Numbered from the stretch's first letter, positions 34,278-43,475 are shown. The stretch is 64,000 bases of DNA from Pseudomonas baetica (GCF_019733355.1 NZ_JAIHLQ010000009.1:119270-183269), one strand, 5' to 3'. The notes: generated by a model not told the origin, from the letters alone. Program-made: numbers and translations.

Positions 34278-35135
34278 CTATTCCAGCATCTTGCTCAATA
34301 ACCAGCTCCCCGCTGGCCCCGGCGGATGCAGCCGCGACCACAAAGCATCGACAAACACCGGTTTCGGCCAGCCGCGCACGTTCAGTTCCACCAGCGTGCC
34401 GTTGCCGAAACGCGCCACCAGCCAGCGCGGCAGCGGTGCCCAGCCGAAGCCCATTTCGGCCATTTCCATCAGCATCAGGTAACTGGGCGCCGACCACACT
34501 CGGCCTTTGGCGCGACTGTCGTATGGATTGACGATCGTTGCCAGGCGCAGTTCGCGATGTTGTTCCAGGATCGCTTGATCGATGTGCTTGAGCGTCGTCA
34601 GCGCATGCTCACGGCTGACGAACAGGGCGATATCGGTGCGCTCGGCGACGGTGGAAGCCAGCAGGTCCGGCGGGTAACTGTCTTGCATCTCGGCAAAGGC
34701 CAAATGTGCCCGACCACGCTGCACCAGTTCGATCAAGTCGTCGCACTCAGCAATCAAACACTCCAGTTCCATATCCGGATAACGCTGCTCGAACCCGATC
34801 AACGCCGCTTCAAAACGCGCTGATTGATAGGTGTCGGAAATCGCCACGGTCAGCTTTGGCTCCACGCCTTGGGACAATTGTCGCGCGGTGATTTCCAGGC
34901 GGCTGCTGGCCGTGAGAATCGCCTCGGCCCGTTGCAGCATCACATGGCCGGCCGGAGTGAGGGTCGGCTTGCGGCTGCTGCGATCGAATAGCTGCAGATC
35001 CAGATCGATCTCAAGGCTGGCCACCGCTGCACTGATGGTCGACTGACTGCGCCCCAGTTTGCGCGCCGCCGCCGAAAACGAGCCTTGGGTCGCCGCTTGA
35101 ACAAACGCCAACAACACTTCCTGCGAGATCATCAA
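34278..35135 (-). CDS. LysR-family transcriptional regulator
   Basis: A 285-residue regulator with a clear winged-helix domain (LLAFVQAATQGSFSAAARKLGRSQSTISAAVASLEIDLDLQLFDRSSRK) and a LysR effector-binding domain from about residue 90 (KLTVAISDTYQSARFEAALIGF). It starts 87 bases from the divergent PACE gene and is the probable regulator of that transporter. Its 3' end lies only 15 bases from the REPIN array. Confidence 0.87.
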   Translation of the reverse strand: MMISQEVLLAFVQAATQGSFSAAARKLGRSQSTISAAVASLEIDLDLQLFDRSSRKPTLTPAGHVMLQRAEAILTASSRLEITARQLSQGVEPKLTVAISDTYQSARFEAALIGFEQRYPDMELECLIAECDDLIELVQRGRAHLAFAEMQDSYPPDLLASTVAERTDIALFVSREHALTTLKHIDQAILEQHRELRLATIVNPYDSRAKGRVWSAPSYLMLMEMAEMGFGWAPLPRWLVARFGNGTLVELNVRGWPKPVFVDALWSRLHPPGPAGSWLLSKMLE

Positions 35136-35221
35136 CTATCGCCTTGATCGATGGTTATTGGTTATGAAGTATCGGTTTGGCGTTGGATCATGGCAACCAA
35201 CTTCACTCAAGGAGTCAGGTC

Positions 35222-35659
35222 ATGACTGCCAACAAATCCATCACTGAACGTATCTTGCAGGCTGTCGGTTTCGAACTGTTGGCCATTGTGATCTGCACAC
35301 CGTTGCTGGCGTGGATCATGCAAAAACCATTGCTCGACATGGGCGCGGTGACGGTATTGATCGCATTGCTGGCGCTGGGTTGGAACGTGGTGTTCAACCG
35401 CTTCTTCGACCGCCTGCTTGAGCGCATGAACATTGCGCGCAACGCTTGGGTGCGAGTGGTGCACGCCTTGTTGTTCGAGGGAGGCTTGATCGTGATGGGT
35501 GTGCCACTGATTGCCGGGTGGCTGTCGGTCAGTTTGTGGCAGGCGTTTTTGCTCGACATCGGCGTGTTGCTGTTCTTTCTGCCGTACACCTATGTGTATC
35601 ACTGGGGTTATGACGTGGTGCGCGAGCGTTTGCTGACGCGCAGCACCTGTGAGGGGTGA
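35222..35659 (+). CDS. PACE family efflux transporter (bacterial transmembrane pair)
   Basis: A 145-residue inner-membrane protein with two BTP repeats: ERILQAVGFELLAIVICTPLLAWI and LGWNVVFNRFFDRLLERM, then RVVHALLFEGGLIVMGVPLIAGWL and FFLPYTYVYHWGYDVV. The conserved acidic residue of the first helix pair (VGFELLA) and the WNVVFN motif are present. The family exports biocides and amines. AAGGAGTCAGGTC supports the ATG at 35222. It is divergent from its own LysR gene, like the pair at 22.3-23.8 kb, but the two PACE proteins are only distantly similar. Confidence 0.87.
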   Translation: MTANKSITERILQAVGFELLAIVICTPLLAWIMQKPLLDMGAVTVLIALLALGWNVVFNRFFDRLLERMNIARNAWVRVVHALLFEGGLIVMGVPLIAGWLSVSLWQAFLLDIGVLLFFLPYTYVYHWGYDVVRERLLTRSTCEG

Positions 35660-35662
35660 AAG

Positions 35663-35697
35663 CCTGAAGTCGCAGCTCACAAGGCTGCGATTTCAGG
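35663..35697. terminator. Bidirectional hairpin between convergent genes
   Basis: CCTGAAGTCGCAG and CTGCGATTTCAGG form a 13-bp stem with one mismatch around a 9-base loop, between the PACE stop and the SDR stop. There is no long T-run, so termination strength is uncertain. Confidence 0.55.
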
Positions 35698-35707
35698 ACC
35701 CCAGGGT

Positions 35708-36463
35708 TTAGAGAAACATCCCGCCTGAAGCCTCAACCCGCTGGCCATTGATCCACTGCCCACCCGGTGACAACAGCAACGCCAACGCACCGCCAATGTC
35801 ATCCGGCTGCCCGGCACGGCCCAGCGCGGTATTGCTGGCGACCATGGCGTTCACCGCCGAGTTGTCGCGCACTGCGCCGCCGCCAAAATCGGTTTCGATG
35901 GCGCCCGGCGCGAGGATGTTCACGCCGATCTGCCGTGCCCCCAACTCCTTGGCCTGATAGCGGGTCAACACTTCCATCGCACCTTTCATCGCGGCGTAGG
36001 CGCCGTAACCCGGCAGGCTGAAGCGGGTCAGGCCGCTGGAGATGTTGATGATGCGCCCGCCATCGTTGATCAGCGGCAGCAATTGCTGGGTCAGGAAGAA
36101 CGGCCCTTTCAACTGGATATTCATCAACAGGTCGAACTGCTCCGGTGTGGTTTCGGTGAACAGGGCGTGCACGCCGATGCCGGCATTGTTGATCAGGAAA
36201 TCAAAGCGCTGACGGTCAAAATGTTTGAGCGCTTGCTCGACCTGCGCGGCGAAATCGGCAAAGCCTTCGCTGCGACCCACATCCAGTTGCAGCATCACGG
36301 CGTTGGCGCCGAGTTGTTCCAGTTCAGTCACCAGCGCTTGGGCTTCATCGGCGCGGCTGTTGTAAGTGCCGATGATGTCGATGCCCTGCGCGGCGAGGTG
36401 CAGGGCGGCGTTTTTGCCCAGGCCACGGCTGGCGCCGGTGATCAATGCGATTTTGCGGTTCAT
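35708..36463 (-). CDS. Short-chain dehydrogenase/reductase
   Basis: A 251-residue NAD(P)-dependent oxidoreductase of the classical SDR family. It has the cofactor loop ITGASRGLGKN (about 8-18), NNAGIG, and the catalytic Ser-Tyr-Lys set (INISSGLTRF, then YGAYAAMKGAMEV). The C-terminal SPGGQWINGQRVEASGGMFL is typical of 3-ketoacyl-reductase-like members. The substrate is unknown. It is divergent from a LysR gene (120 bases), which probably controls it. Confidence 0.88.
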   Translation of the reverse strand: MNRKIALITGASRGLGKNAALHLAAQGIDIIGTYNSRADEAQALVTELEQLGANAVMLQLDVGRSEGFADFAAQVEQALKHFDRQRFDFLINNAGIGVHALFTETTPEQFDLLMNIQLKGPFFLTQQLLPLINDGGRIINISSGLTRFSLPGYGAYAAMKGAMEVLTRYQAKELGARQIGVNILAPGAIETDFGGGAVRDNSAVNAMVASNTALGRAGQPDDIGGALALLLSPGGQWINGQRVEASGGMFL

Positions 36464-36583
36464 GGGACTTCCTCAATGGCGGTGAGTGGATGGAGCAAAG
36501 TTTATTTATCCGCCCTTAGGTGATAAACAGAGCTAAACCGGAATCACTGGTCGAATAAACCGAACAATCAGCGAGTGCCCCCG

Positions 36584-37480
36584 ATGAACAAACTGGAACT
36601 GCTGCGCACCTTCGTCCGGGTCAGCGAACTGTCAAGTTTCACCCTCGCCGGGGAGAGCCTCGGCTTGCCGCGTTCTACCGTGTCCGAGCATGTGCAGGCG
36701 CTGGAAACGTTGCTTGGCACGCGGCTGCTGCAACGCACCACGCGCAAAGTGCAGGCAACACAGGACGGTTTGGTGTTGTACGAGCGGAGCAAGGATCTGC
36801 TCTCGCACATGGACGAGATCGAAGGGCTGTTTCGTCAGGACGAGGCCTCGCTGACGGGGCGGATTCGCGTCGACATGCCGAACATCCTTTCTCGGCGACT
36901 GGTCATGCCGTGCCTGCCGTCGTTCATGGCGCGCCATCCCAATCTGGAGCTGGAAATCAGCAGCACCGACCGCCGGGTCGATCTGCTCAGCGAGGGTTTC
37001 GACTGTGTGGTGCGGATCGGTGCGCAGCCCGATCAATCCGTGGTGGCCCGGCATCTGGGCGACTTTCCCATGATCAACTGCGCCAGCCCCGCGTATCTGG
37101 CGCGCTACGGCGTGCCGCAGACGCTGGAGGATCTGGCGCAGCATCGGCTGGTGCATTACGTCGGCGTTTTGGGGGCGCGTTCGGAGGGTTTTGTCTACGA
37201 GGAGGGCGGCCAGGTCCGGCGTTTGCCGATGGCTGGCAGCGTGACGGTCAACAGCACCGATGCTTACGAGTCGGCCTGCCTGGGTGGTTTTGGTCTGGTG
37301 CAGGTGCCGCGCACCGGCATGCAGCCGCATCTGGATAACGGCGAACTGGTGACGGTGCTGGCGCAGTACACCGCGCCGGCGATGGCGATTTCGTTGCTGT
37401 ATGCGCGGCAGCGGCATCTACCGCTGCGCGTGCGGGTGTTCATGGATTGGCTCGGTGAGGTGATCCGTTCCACTCTCTGA
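36584..37480 (+). CDS. LysR-family transcriptional regulator
   Basis: A 298-residue regulator with the helix-turn-helix LLRTFVRVSELSSFTLAGESLGLPRSTVSEHVQALETLLGTRLLQRTTRKV and an effector domain of the CrgA/DsdC-like type (RIRVDMPNILSRRLVMPCLPSFMARHPNLELEIS, FDCVVRIG). The ATG at 36584 is preferred to the GTG three codons earlier. It is divergent from the SDR gene, its likely target. Confidence 0.88.
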   Translation: MNKLELLRTFVRVSELSSFTLAGESLGLPRSTVSEHVQALETLLGTRLLQRTTRKVQATQDGLVLYERSKDLLSHMDEIEGLFRQDEASLTGRIRVDMPNILSRRLVMPCLPSFMARHPNLELEISSTDRRVDLLSEGFDCVVRIGAQPDQSVVARHLGDFPMINCASPAYLARYGVPQTLEDLAQHRLVHYVGVLGARSEGFVYEEGGQVRRLPMAGSVTVNSTDAYESACLGGFGLVQVPRTGMQPHLDNGELVTVLAQYTAPAMAISLLYARQRHLPLRVRVFMDWLGEVIRSTL

Positions 37481-37517
37481 CCTACATCGCTCTTTGTGAT
37501 GGGCTGAAAAAAGTGGA

Positions 37518-38540
37518 TCAGTAATCTCCGCGTTTACGAAACGCCCAGCGCCCGGCAATCACGGTAAACGTCGCCACCAGCGCCACCAATATCCAGAACC
37601 CTTGCGGGTCTTGCGACAGCGGCACGCCCCCCACATTCATCCCAAAGAACCCGGCAATGATGTTGATCGGCAGTGCCAGCACCGTCACCACGGTCAGGGT
37701 GAACAGCGTGCGGTTGCTCTGTTCGTTGAGGTTGGCGGCGATCTCTTCCTGAAGCAACTTGATCCGCTCGCCGAGGGCGGTGAGGTCGTTGATGATCAGC
37801 GCAAACTCCTCGGTGGACTTGCGCAACTCCTTCACGTCCTCCTTCTGCAACCACGGCGGCGGACGGTTGAGCAGGCGCAGTAAAGAGCCGGGTTCGAGCG
37901 CCAGTAACCGTTGCAAGCGCACCAGTACGCGGCGATTGGCGCCGAGTTCGGCGCGGTTGGTCGACAGTCGCGAGGAGAGCAATTGATCCTCGACCTGATC
38001 GACGCTCATGCTGGTCTTGCGCACGATCTGGGTCAGCACTTCGCCCTGGTCGCGCAGCAGGTGTACAAGCAATTCGGAGGGCGAGCGAAAGCGTTCGCCG
38101 GCCTTCACCGACGAGCGCAGTTTGTCCACCGAGTGCAGCGGTTGCAGGCGCGCACTGACGATCAGTTTGCTGCGCACGCAGACCCACAGCGTCGACACAT
38201 CCGACGACACCATGCTGCTGAGGTTGAACACCACGTCGTTGACCACCGCCAACAGCGCCGAGTCGACATGCTCGATGCGCGTCGAACGCGAGCCCTCATG
38301 CAACGCTTCAAAAAACTCTTCAGGCAATTGCAGATGGCTTTTCATCCAGCGCTCGCACGCGGCGTGAGCCAGATTGAGGTGCAGCCAGAGGAATTCATCG
38401 CTGTCACTGTCACCTTGCAGACAGCGCAATGCAGTGGCCGAATCGATTTCGCGGCCGCGTTCACCGGGCAGAAAACGGAAGCCGTAGAGCAAGCCAAACA
38501 AGTCCGGGTCGCGATGACTGATATCGAGGCTGTGGTTCAT
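37518..38540 (-). CDS. zntB: ZntB-like CorA-family transporter
   Basis: A 340-residue CorA-superfamily membrane protein: a long cytoplasmic N-terminal part with coiled helices (about 1-275) and two C-terminal membrane helices (TLFTLTVVTVLALPINIIAGFFGMNVGG and WILVALVATFTVIAGRWAF). The loop motif is GMNVGGVP, with GMN as in CorA and the following residues as in ZntB. ZntB proteins transport zinc with proton coupling; Mg2+ transport cannot be excluded from sequence. It stands alone between lysR and a chemoreceptor gene. Confidence 0.8.
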   Translation of the reverse strand: MNHSLDISHRDPDLFGLLYGFRFLPGERGREIDSATALRCLQGDSDSDEFLWLHLNLAHAACERWMKSHLQLPEEFFEALHEGSRSTRIEHVDSALLAVVNDVVFNLSSMVSSDVSTLWVCVRSKLIVSARLQPLHSVDKLRSSVKAGERFRSPSELLVHLLRDQGEVLTQIVRKTSMSVDQVEDQLLSSRLSTNRAELGANRRVLVRLQRLLALEPGSLLRLLNRPPPWLQKEDVKELRKSTEEFALIINDLTALGERIKLLQEEIAANLNEQSNRTLFTLTVVTVLALPINIIAGFFGMNVGGVPLSQDPQGFWILVALVATFTVIAGRWAFRKRGDY

Positions 38541-38814
38541 GGAGGCTCGCTGCGAGGAGGGCGGTTGGCGCAGGGTTTACAGGTTCACCTGAAGGGCATC
38601 ATCGCAATGTCACATGACGTTTGCGTGACAAAAAAGTGACGTCAAATCAAAGCACTACCGGCGGTCGGGAATATCTCAAGAACTGCTCTGGAGCGCCGAT
38701 CACAGGTACGTTAGGTTGCGCGCCGTTGGCCAAGCCACGGTTCGCCGACAGGGAAGTCCGGCCACTTTTCACGCCTGAATCGGGCGTGCCTCATCCCTGC
38801 CATGAGTACCTGCA

Positions 38815-40437
38815 ATGCTGCAAAAATCCCTGAGAGCGCAAATTCTCGCCCTGCTGAGCGGCAGTCTGCTAGCGATGCTGTTGATCGCGCTGGCCTGCTT
38901 TCATTTCCTGTCCAACGGCGTGCAGAGCTACAGCCAACTGATTGCCGGCCCGTTGCACACCTCGCAACTGATCGACGAAGCCAACCTGCAATTCAAAGTG
39001 CAGGTGCAGGAATGGAAAAACGTCCTGCTGCGCGGCAAGCAACCGGCGGATCTGAGCAAGTATTGGGGGCAGTTCGAAGATCGTCAGCGCGATGTACAGA
39101 ACATCCTCGGCGAATTGGCCAGCCAGAAAAGTATTGATCCCGGCTTGAAAACCCGTATCGAACGTCTGCGTGACGAGCATCGCCAACTCGGCGCCGCGTA
39201 TCAGAAGGGTCGCGATGCCTATGTGGCCGCCGGTGGCGATCCGGTTGCCGGCGACAACGCCGTCAAAGGTGTCGACCGCGCCGCCAGCGATCAGATGAGC
39301 GAACTGGTGGCCGAGTTGCGCAAGCAGGGCAGCGAACAGTCGGCATCGATCAGCGCCGAAGCCGATCGCACCGTGTGGCTTGGGCTGTTGGTGATGCTCG
39401 CGTCGGGCCTGCTGATCGGTCTGTTGAGCCTGTGGCTGGTCAACCGCAACCTGGTCGAGCCGATCCGCAAATTGATTGATTACGTGACACAGTTGAGTCG
39501 CGGCAAACTGGCCGAGCGTGTGGTCAGCGACCGTCAGGACGAGTTGGGCAACCTGGCGGCTGCCGCCAACACCCTGCGTGATTTTCTCGCTGAAACCTTC
39601 ACTCGCCTGCAACGCAGCGCCAGCGATCTGGACAGCGCCAGCGGCGAGTTGAACGCCATCGCCACCACCATGGCCGGCGGCACCAACGAGCAGTTCAACC
39701 GCACCGATCAGGTGGCCACTGCAATGAACGAGATGTCCGCCACCGCCCAGGAAGTAGCGCGCCACGCGGCTGACGCTGCGCGTGCTGCCGACGATGCCGA
39801 CCAGTCTGCCCAACAGGGTGAGAAGGTTATGCAGAGCACCATCCGCTCCATCACCCAAATGCGCAGCGAAATCACTAACACCGCCACGGTGATCCGTCGT
39901 CTCGAAGCCGACAGTGGCCGTATCGGCAAAGTGCTGGAAGTGATTCGCGGCATCGCCGAGCAGACCAACCTGCTGGCGCTGAACGCGGCAATCGAAGCCG
40001 CGCGGGCCGGTGAGGCAGGGCGCGGTTTTGCTGTGGTTGCTGACGAAGTGCGCAACCTGGCGCAGCGCACGGCGGAGTCGATCATCGAGATCAATCAGAT
40101 CATCCAGAACGTGCAGACCGGTGCTGTGGACGCCGCGCAAGCCATTGACAGCGGTCAGGCGCGCAGCGATGAAAGCGTCGAGCAAGTCACTCAGGCAGGC
40201 GCGATGCTGGAGCGCATCACCCACGCCGTAGAAGCGATCCGCGACATGAACCGCCAGATCGCCACAGCGGCCGAAGAGCAGACGTCGGTGGCCGAGGACA
40301 TCTCGCGCAACCTGACCGAGATCACTTCGATTGCGAGCACCAACCTCGACAACGTGCAGCGCACCGAAAGCGCCAGCCAGAACCTGCACGGCCTGTCCGG
40401 GCAACTGAACGAAGTCACCGCCCGCCTGAGCGCCTGA
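38815..40437 (+). CDS. Membrane methyl-accepting chemotaxis protein
   Basis: A 540-residue transmembrane chemoreceptor. The first membrane segment is about residues 10-32 ([23 protein letters not shown]), followed by a helical periplasmic sensor of about 150 residues without PAS/Cache features (four-helix-bundle type), the second membrane segment ([24 protein letters not shown], about 185-208), a HAMP domain ([25 protein letters not shown]) and the signalling domain with [20 protein letters not shown] and the tip [20 protein letters not shown]. The ligand is unknown. A strong hairpin follows the gene. Confidence 0.9.
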   Translation: MLQKSLRAQILALLSGSLLAMLLIALACFHFLSNGVQSYSQLIAGPLHTSQLIDEANLQFKVQVQEWKNVLLRGKQPADLSKYWGQFEDRQRDVQNILGELASQKSIDPGLKTRIERLRDEHRQLGAAYQKGRDAYVAAGGDPVAGDNAVKGVDRAASDQMSELVAELRKQGSEQSASISAEADRTVWLGLLVMLASGLLIGLLSLWLVNRNLVEPIRKLIDYVTQLSRGKLAERVVSDRQDELGNLAAAANTLRDFLAETFTRLQRSASDLDSASGELNAIATTMAGGTNEQFNRTDQVATAMNEMSATAQEVARHAADAARAADDADQSAQQGEKVMQSTIRSITQMRSEITNTATVIRRLEADSGRIGKVLEVIRGIAEQTNLLALNAAIEAARAGEAGRGFAVVADEVRNLAQRTAESIIEINQIIQNVQTGAVDAAQAIDSGQARSDESVEQVTQAGAMLERITHAVEAIRDMNRQIATAAEEQTSVAEDISRNLTEITSIASTNLDNVQRTESASQNLHGLSGQLNEVTARLSA

Positions 40438-40443
40438 CTCGTT

Positions 40444-40482
40444 GACTGTGTACCGGATCGGATACCGAGTCGGTACACAGTC
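40444..40482 (+). terminator. Long hairpin after the chemoreceptor gene
   Basis: GACTGTGTACCG and CGGTACACAGTC are perfect 12-base complements around a 15-base loop, 6 bases past the stop codon. There is no T-run, so it may work as an RNA-stabilising structure or an operator rather than a terminator. Confidence 0.5.
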
Positions 40483-40513
40483 GATCTCAATTTGCGGCGG
40501 CCATGGTCGATGA

Positions 40514-40531
40514 CCGGTTATCTATAACCGG
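40514..40531. promoter_or_regulatory. Perfect palindrome before the coiled-coil gene
   Basis: CCGGTTATCTATAACCGG has perfect 8-base arms. It ends 15 bases before the start codon at 40547 and 4 bases before its GGAG ribosome site, so it could be an operator or an RNA hairpin affecting translation. Confidence 0.45.
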
Positions 40532-40546
40532 CATTGGAGCATTCCC

Positions 40547-40990
40547 ATGGTCAGCATCAGTTCTGTATCGATCAATCAAACCCTCACCACGTCGGCCAGC
40601 AAAACGTCGATCAGCGATGTCAGTGAAGACACCTCCACCACGGCGTCGGCCAGCACCGGCACGACCGCTGATACCCGCAAAGTCGCAGCGGGCGGCGCTG
40701 CGCAAGCGGGCGACAGCAGTTCCAGCAGCAGCGAAGAATCGGATTCGGTGACAGAACTGCGCAAGCAAATTGCCGAGTTGCAAAAGCAGTTGCAGGAAGA
40801 GCAGCAAGCGCTGAAAGCGGCCCAAGCGAAGCAGGACAGTGCTGATGCCAAGGCTGCCGACGTGGCTACCGCACAAGCACAAGTGGCCGCGACTTCAGCT
40901 TCACTGCAAACCGCCACGGCGTCGTTGTTGCAGGCGTTGCAGGAATCGGATTCGAGCACATCCGGTTCGCTGGTCAGTACCTCCGCCTAA
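40547..40990 (+). CDS. Coiled-coil, Ser/Thr-rich protein (FlxA-like)
   Basis: A 147-residue soluble protein. Residues 1-65 are Ser/Thr-rich and probably disordered (SSSSSSEESDS), 66-125 form a heptad coiled coil (VTELRKQIAELQKQLQEEQQ and on), and the tail is again Ser/Thr/Ala-rich. The central part resembles FlxA-like proteins, but this is a weak resemblance. No signal peptide. A TTGGAG ribosome site and a nearby palindrome precede the ATG. Confidence 0.6.
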   Translation: MVSISSVSINQTLTTSASKTSISDVSEDTSTTASASTGTTADTRKVAAGGAAQAGDSSSSSSEESDSVTELRKQIAELQKQLQEEQQALKAAQAKQDSADAKAADVATAQAQVAATSASLQTATASLLQALQESDSSTSGSLVSTSA

Positions 40991-40992
40991 AT

Positions 40993-41263
40993 GTGGGAGC
41001 CTCACCGCCAGCCCCAAACTCCATGACCACCCCGACCCCCTGTGGGAGCGGGCTTGCTCGCGAAAGCGCAGGATCAGCCAAAGTAGCTGCGCCTGACACA
41101 CCGCCTTCGTGAGCAAGCCCACTCCCACCAGTTTCACCGCCAGCCCCAAACTCCATGACCACCCCGATCCCCTGTGGGAGCGGGCTTGCTCGCGAAAGCG
41201 CAAGATCAGCCAAAGTAGCTTTTGCCTGACACACCGCCTTCGTGAGCAAGCCCACTCCCACAG
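40993..41263. repeat. Second array of the 133-bp unit, opposite orientation
   Basis: About two copies of the same REPIN-plus-spacer unit as at 33.5-34.3 kb, in reverse complement: the spacer CCATGACCACCCCGA appears at 41021 and 41153 (step 132). Flanking arms are GTGGGAGCGGGCTTGCTCG and CGTGAGCAAGCCCACTCCC. It lies between the coiled-coil gene and the PepSY gene. Confidence 0.9.
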
Positions 41264-41280
41264 GGTTTGCTGTCAGGCAC

Positions 41281-41314
41281 AAAAAAGCCGCGCGATCCAG
41301 TGATCGTGCGGCTT
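41281..41314 (-). terminator. Terminator of the PepSY gene
   Basis: Read on the minus strand, AAGCCGCACGATC and GATCGCGCGGCTT pair around a short loop, followed by TTTTTT; 16 bases after the stop codon. Confidence 0.82.
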
Positions 41315-41329
41315 GGTGTGTAAGGTGTA

Positions 41330-41635
41330 TCAGCTATCCAGTTTGTTGCTCAGCACCTTGCCGGTGGTGGCATCAAAGTCCACGTCGTACTCTTTGCCGT
41401 CGGCAGTTTTGAGTTCGACTTCGTACTCATAACCGTTGAAGTGGTTATCCAGATCGGTGTCGGTGATGGTCGCACCCGGGTGCAGTTTCAGCGCTTCCTG
41501 GTTCATGCTTTCCAGCGATTTGATCTTGCCGGATTTGACCAGTTCGGGGATCTGATCGACACGCACATCAGCCTGGGCCAGGCCTGCGGTCAGGGTCAGA
41601 GCGGCGGCGGTAAACAGGGCAGTCAACGTTTTCAT
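41330..41635 (-). CDS. PepSY domain periplasmic protein
   Basis: A 101-residue secreted protein. Residues 1-22 are a signal peptide (MKTLTALFTAAALTLTAGLAQA). The rest is a single PepSY unit: RVDQIPELVKSGKIKSLESMNQEALK, then GYEYEVELKTADGKEYDVDFDATTGKVL. Such small proteins may inhibit or chaperone proteases or serve as sensors; the role is not known. GGAATG ribosome site before the ATG; monocistronic with a terminator. Confidence 0.88.
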   Translation of the reverse strand: MKTLTALFTAAALTLTAGLAQADVRVDQIPELVKSGKIKSLESMNQEALKLHPGATITDTDLDNHFNGYEYEVELKTADGKEYDVDFDATTGKVLSNKLDS

Positions 41636-41730
41636 CGGGTCATTCCTTGGGTTGTTTGTTGAAGTGGCCTCAGGTTAACCACCGCAACTTAATTCACCCT
41701 TAAAACACCGCATCGTCCGCAGAATGCTCT

Positions 41731-41757
41731 TGTGGGAGCGAACCTGCTCGCGATGCG
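41731..41757. repeat. Single REP-like element (GCGAACCTGCTCGCG type)
   Basis: TGTGGGAGCGAACCTGCTCGC resembles the REP head with AACC in place of GGCT; no inverted partner is nearby. Confidence 0.6.
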
Positions 41758-41774
41758 GACACCCCGGTGACCGA

Positions 41775-42902
41775 TCAGAAACCGTTGTTCTTCAACACCT
41801 GATCAACACTGGCCGCTGCCGGGCGTTTATAGAACTTCAACAGTTCGCTGGCGCGGTTGGTGAAGATGCCATCGACGCCTGCGGCCATGACCTTCTCGAA
41901 GTCCACCGGCTCATCGGCCGTGTAGACGTGCACCAGCAAGCCTTGATCGTGGGTGTATTGGTTCATCCAAGGCTGCACCAGATCCGAGTAGCTCTGGTCG
42001 CCGCCATGGGTCAGCTTCGCCGAAGGGCCGGTACCGATCGCACCATGCGCCTTGGCGAAGTCGACCCACTGCTTGAACTCGGCATCGGACGTCGGTTCCT
42101 GTTTACCGTAGAAAGCGTTTTTGTCCTTCTCGCCGGACTCGGCAAAAGTCACCTTGGATTTCGGCTCCATGCCGCCTTCGCCCACCCACAGCAGCAGGAT
42201 CTTCGGCACTTGCGGCATTTCCTTTTGCAGCAGTTCGAGGCTGTTCTTCTCGAAGGTTTGCAGGATCACCCGGCCTTTGCCCTGACCGACGCTCGTTTCG
42301 CTCTTCGCCAGTTTCGAACCGGCCCGGCTCAACCAGCCGCGATCCTGCAGTTTCTCTTTCAGATCGTGTTCGATCCCGGGGAACAGTTGCGGCTCTTTGG
42401 TCTCGATATACAGTCCAGGTTTGTGCGCTGGGTTGGCCTGGGCAATGTTGATGATTTCATCGAGGGTCAGAATTTTCAGCCCCGCGTAAGACGGGCGTGC
42501 GCGATCCGGATACGCCTTGTTGTACCAGCTACCGGCGTCGAGGGTTTTCAACTCGGCCATGGTGAAGGCATTGGCCGGGCTGTCTTTACGGTCCGGGAAT
42601 TTGGTCGCGACGTCGGTGGTGCGTTGCAGGGTGTTGTCGTGCAGGGCGAACAGCACGCCGTCCTTGCTGCGCTGCAAATCCATTTCCAGGTAGTCGGCAC
42701 CCAGATCGCGGGCCAGTTTGTATGAGGCGGCGGTGGATTCCGGGGCATCGAAGGAAGCGCCACGATGGGCGATCACCGCCGGATGCGGAATGCCATGAGC
42801 GGCGGCGACTGCATTGGGATCAGTCTGGCTGGCGGCATGCGCCTGACCAAGGCCGAGCAGCAGGCTCAGCATGAGGGCGCTTTTGGTGAACGTGGCGGGC
42901 AT
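41775..42902 (-). CDS. glpQ: Periplasmic glycerophosphodiester phosphodiesterase
   Basis: A 375-residue secreted enzyme hydrolysing glycerophosphodiesters to glycerol 3-phosphate and an alcohol. The signal peptide is MPATFTKSALMLSLLLGLGQAHA (1-23). Catalytic motifs are PAVIAHRGASFDAPESTAAS (HRG), YLEMDLQRSKDGVLFALHDNTL (E-D and H) and KPGLYIETKEP. The ending VDGIFTNRASELLKF is the last strand of the TIM barrel. AAAGGAAC supports the ATG at 42902; a longer upstream frame has no signal peptide at its start. Length matches secreted GlpQ. Confidence 0.92.
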   Translation of the reverse strand: MPATFTKSALMLSLLLGLGQAHAASQTDPNAVAAAHGIPHPAVIAHRGASFDAPESTAASYKLARDLGADYLEMDLQRSKDGVLFALHDNTLQRTTDVATKFPDRKDSPANAFTMAELKTLDAGSWYNKAYPDRARPSYAGLKILTLDEIINIAQANPAHKPGLYIETKEPQLFPGIEHDLKEKLQDRGWLSRAGSKLAKSETSVGQGKGRVILQTFEKNSLELLQKEMPQVPKILLLWVGEGGMEPKSKVTFAESGEKDKNAFYGKQEPTSDAEFKQWVDFAKAHGAIGTGPSAKLTHGGDQSYSDLVQPWMNQYTHDQGLLVHVYTADEPVDFEKVMAAGVDGIFTNRASELLKFYKRPAAASVDQVLKNNGF

Positions 42903-43123
42903 GTTCGAGTTCCTTTCGCAGGGCAGTTTCAAAGACGTACCTTTTAACAACTGAATCGATTGCCCGCCATCGCCAGACCGACATAAACGTATTAAAAGCC
43001 ATTTTTCCTGCACTTTTGTGTCGCCGTTTGCAGTACGCTTGCCCTCGGCAGACGCTCCGGCAGAGAGCGCGCCGTCCAATTGCCCTGTGTGTAAACCATC
43101 GATCATCTTTCGTGAGGTTTACC

Positions 43124-43450
43124 ATGCACATCACCTCCCAACTCATCTGCCAGGCCGCCGACGACCTCAAAGGCTTTGTGGGCCTCAACCGCAAAACCGG
43201 TCAGTACATCGTGCGTTTCAGCGAAGACTCGTTCGGCATGGACGTGGCCGACGACGGCATTATTCCCACCCGTGAATTCGTCTGGGCACCCGCGTCGCCG
43301 CAGACCATGACGCTTAAACGCGAGTTGATTCAGTTGTTGCTGAATCAGAATATCGATGACCGCCTCAACATCACCGAACCGTTGCGCGTTTACATGCACA
43401 AGCGCGAAGTGCCAGAGATTGTGGCGATGCGCAGTCTGGTGCAGGGCTGA
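43124..43450 (+). CDS. DUF2025 family protein
   Basis: A 108-residue soluble protein, MHITSQLICQAADDLKGFVG followed by YIVRFSEDSFGMDVADDGIIPTREFVW. It matches the Pseudomonas-restricted DUF2025 family, for which no function is established. GTGAGG precedes the ATG at 43124; the longer frame upstream is not supported. It is divergent from glpQ across about 220 bases. Confidence 0.8.
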   Translation: MHITSQLICQAADDLKGFVGLNRKTGQYIVRFSEDSFGMDVADDGIIPTREFVWAPASPQTMTLKRELIQLLLNQNIDDRLNITEPLRVYMHKREVPEIVAMRSLVQG

Positions 43451-43475
43451 GGGTTTTGTCGTGACGGTGAGTGCC

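Noticed and set aside
33559..34482. Repetitive open frames of 69-192 codons in the REPIN array
   Set aside because: They are translations of the 133-bp repeat in several frames and on both strands, without conserved starts or ribosome sites.
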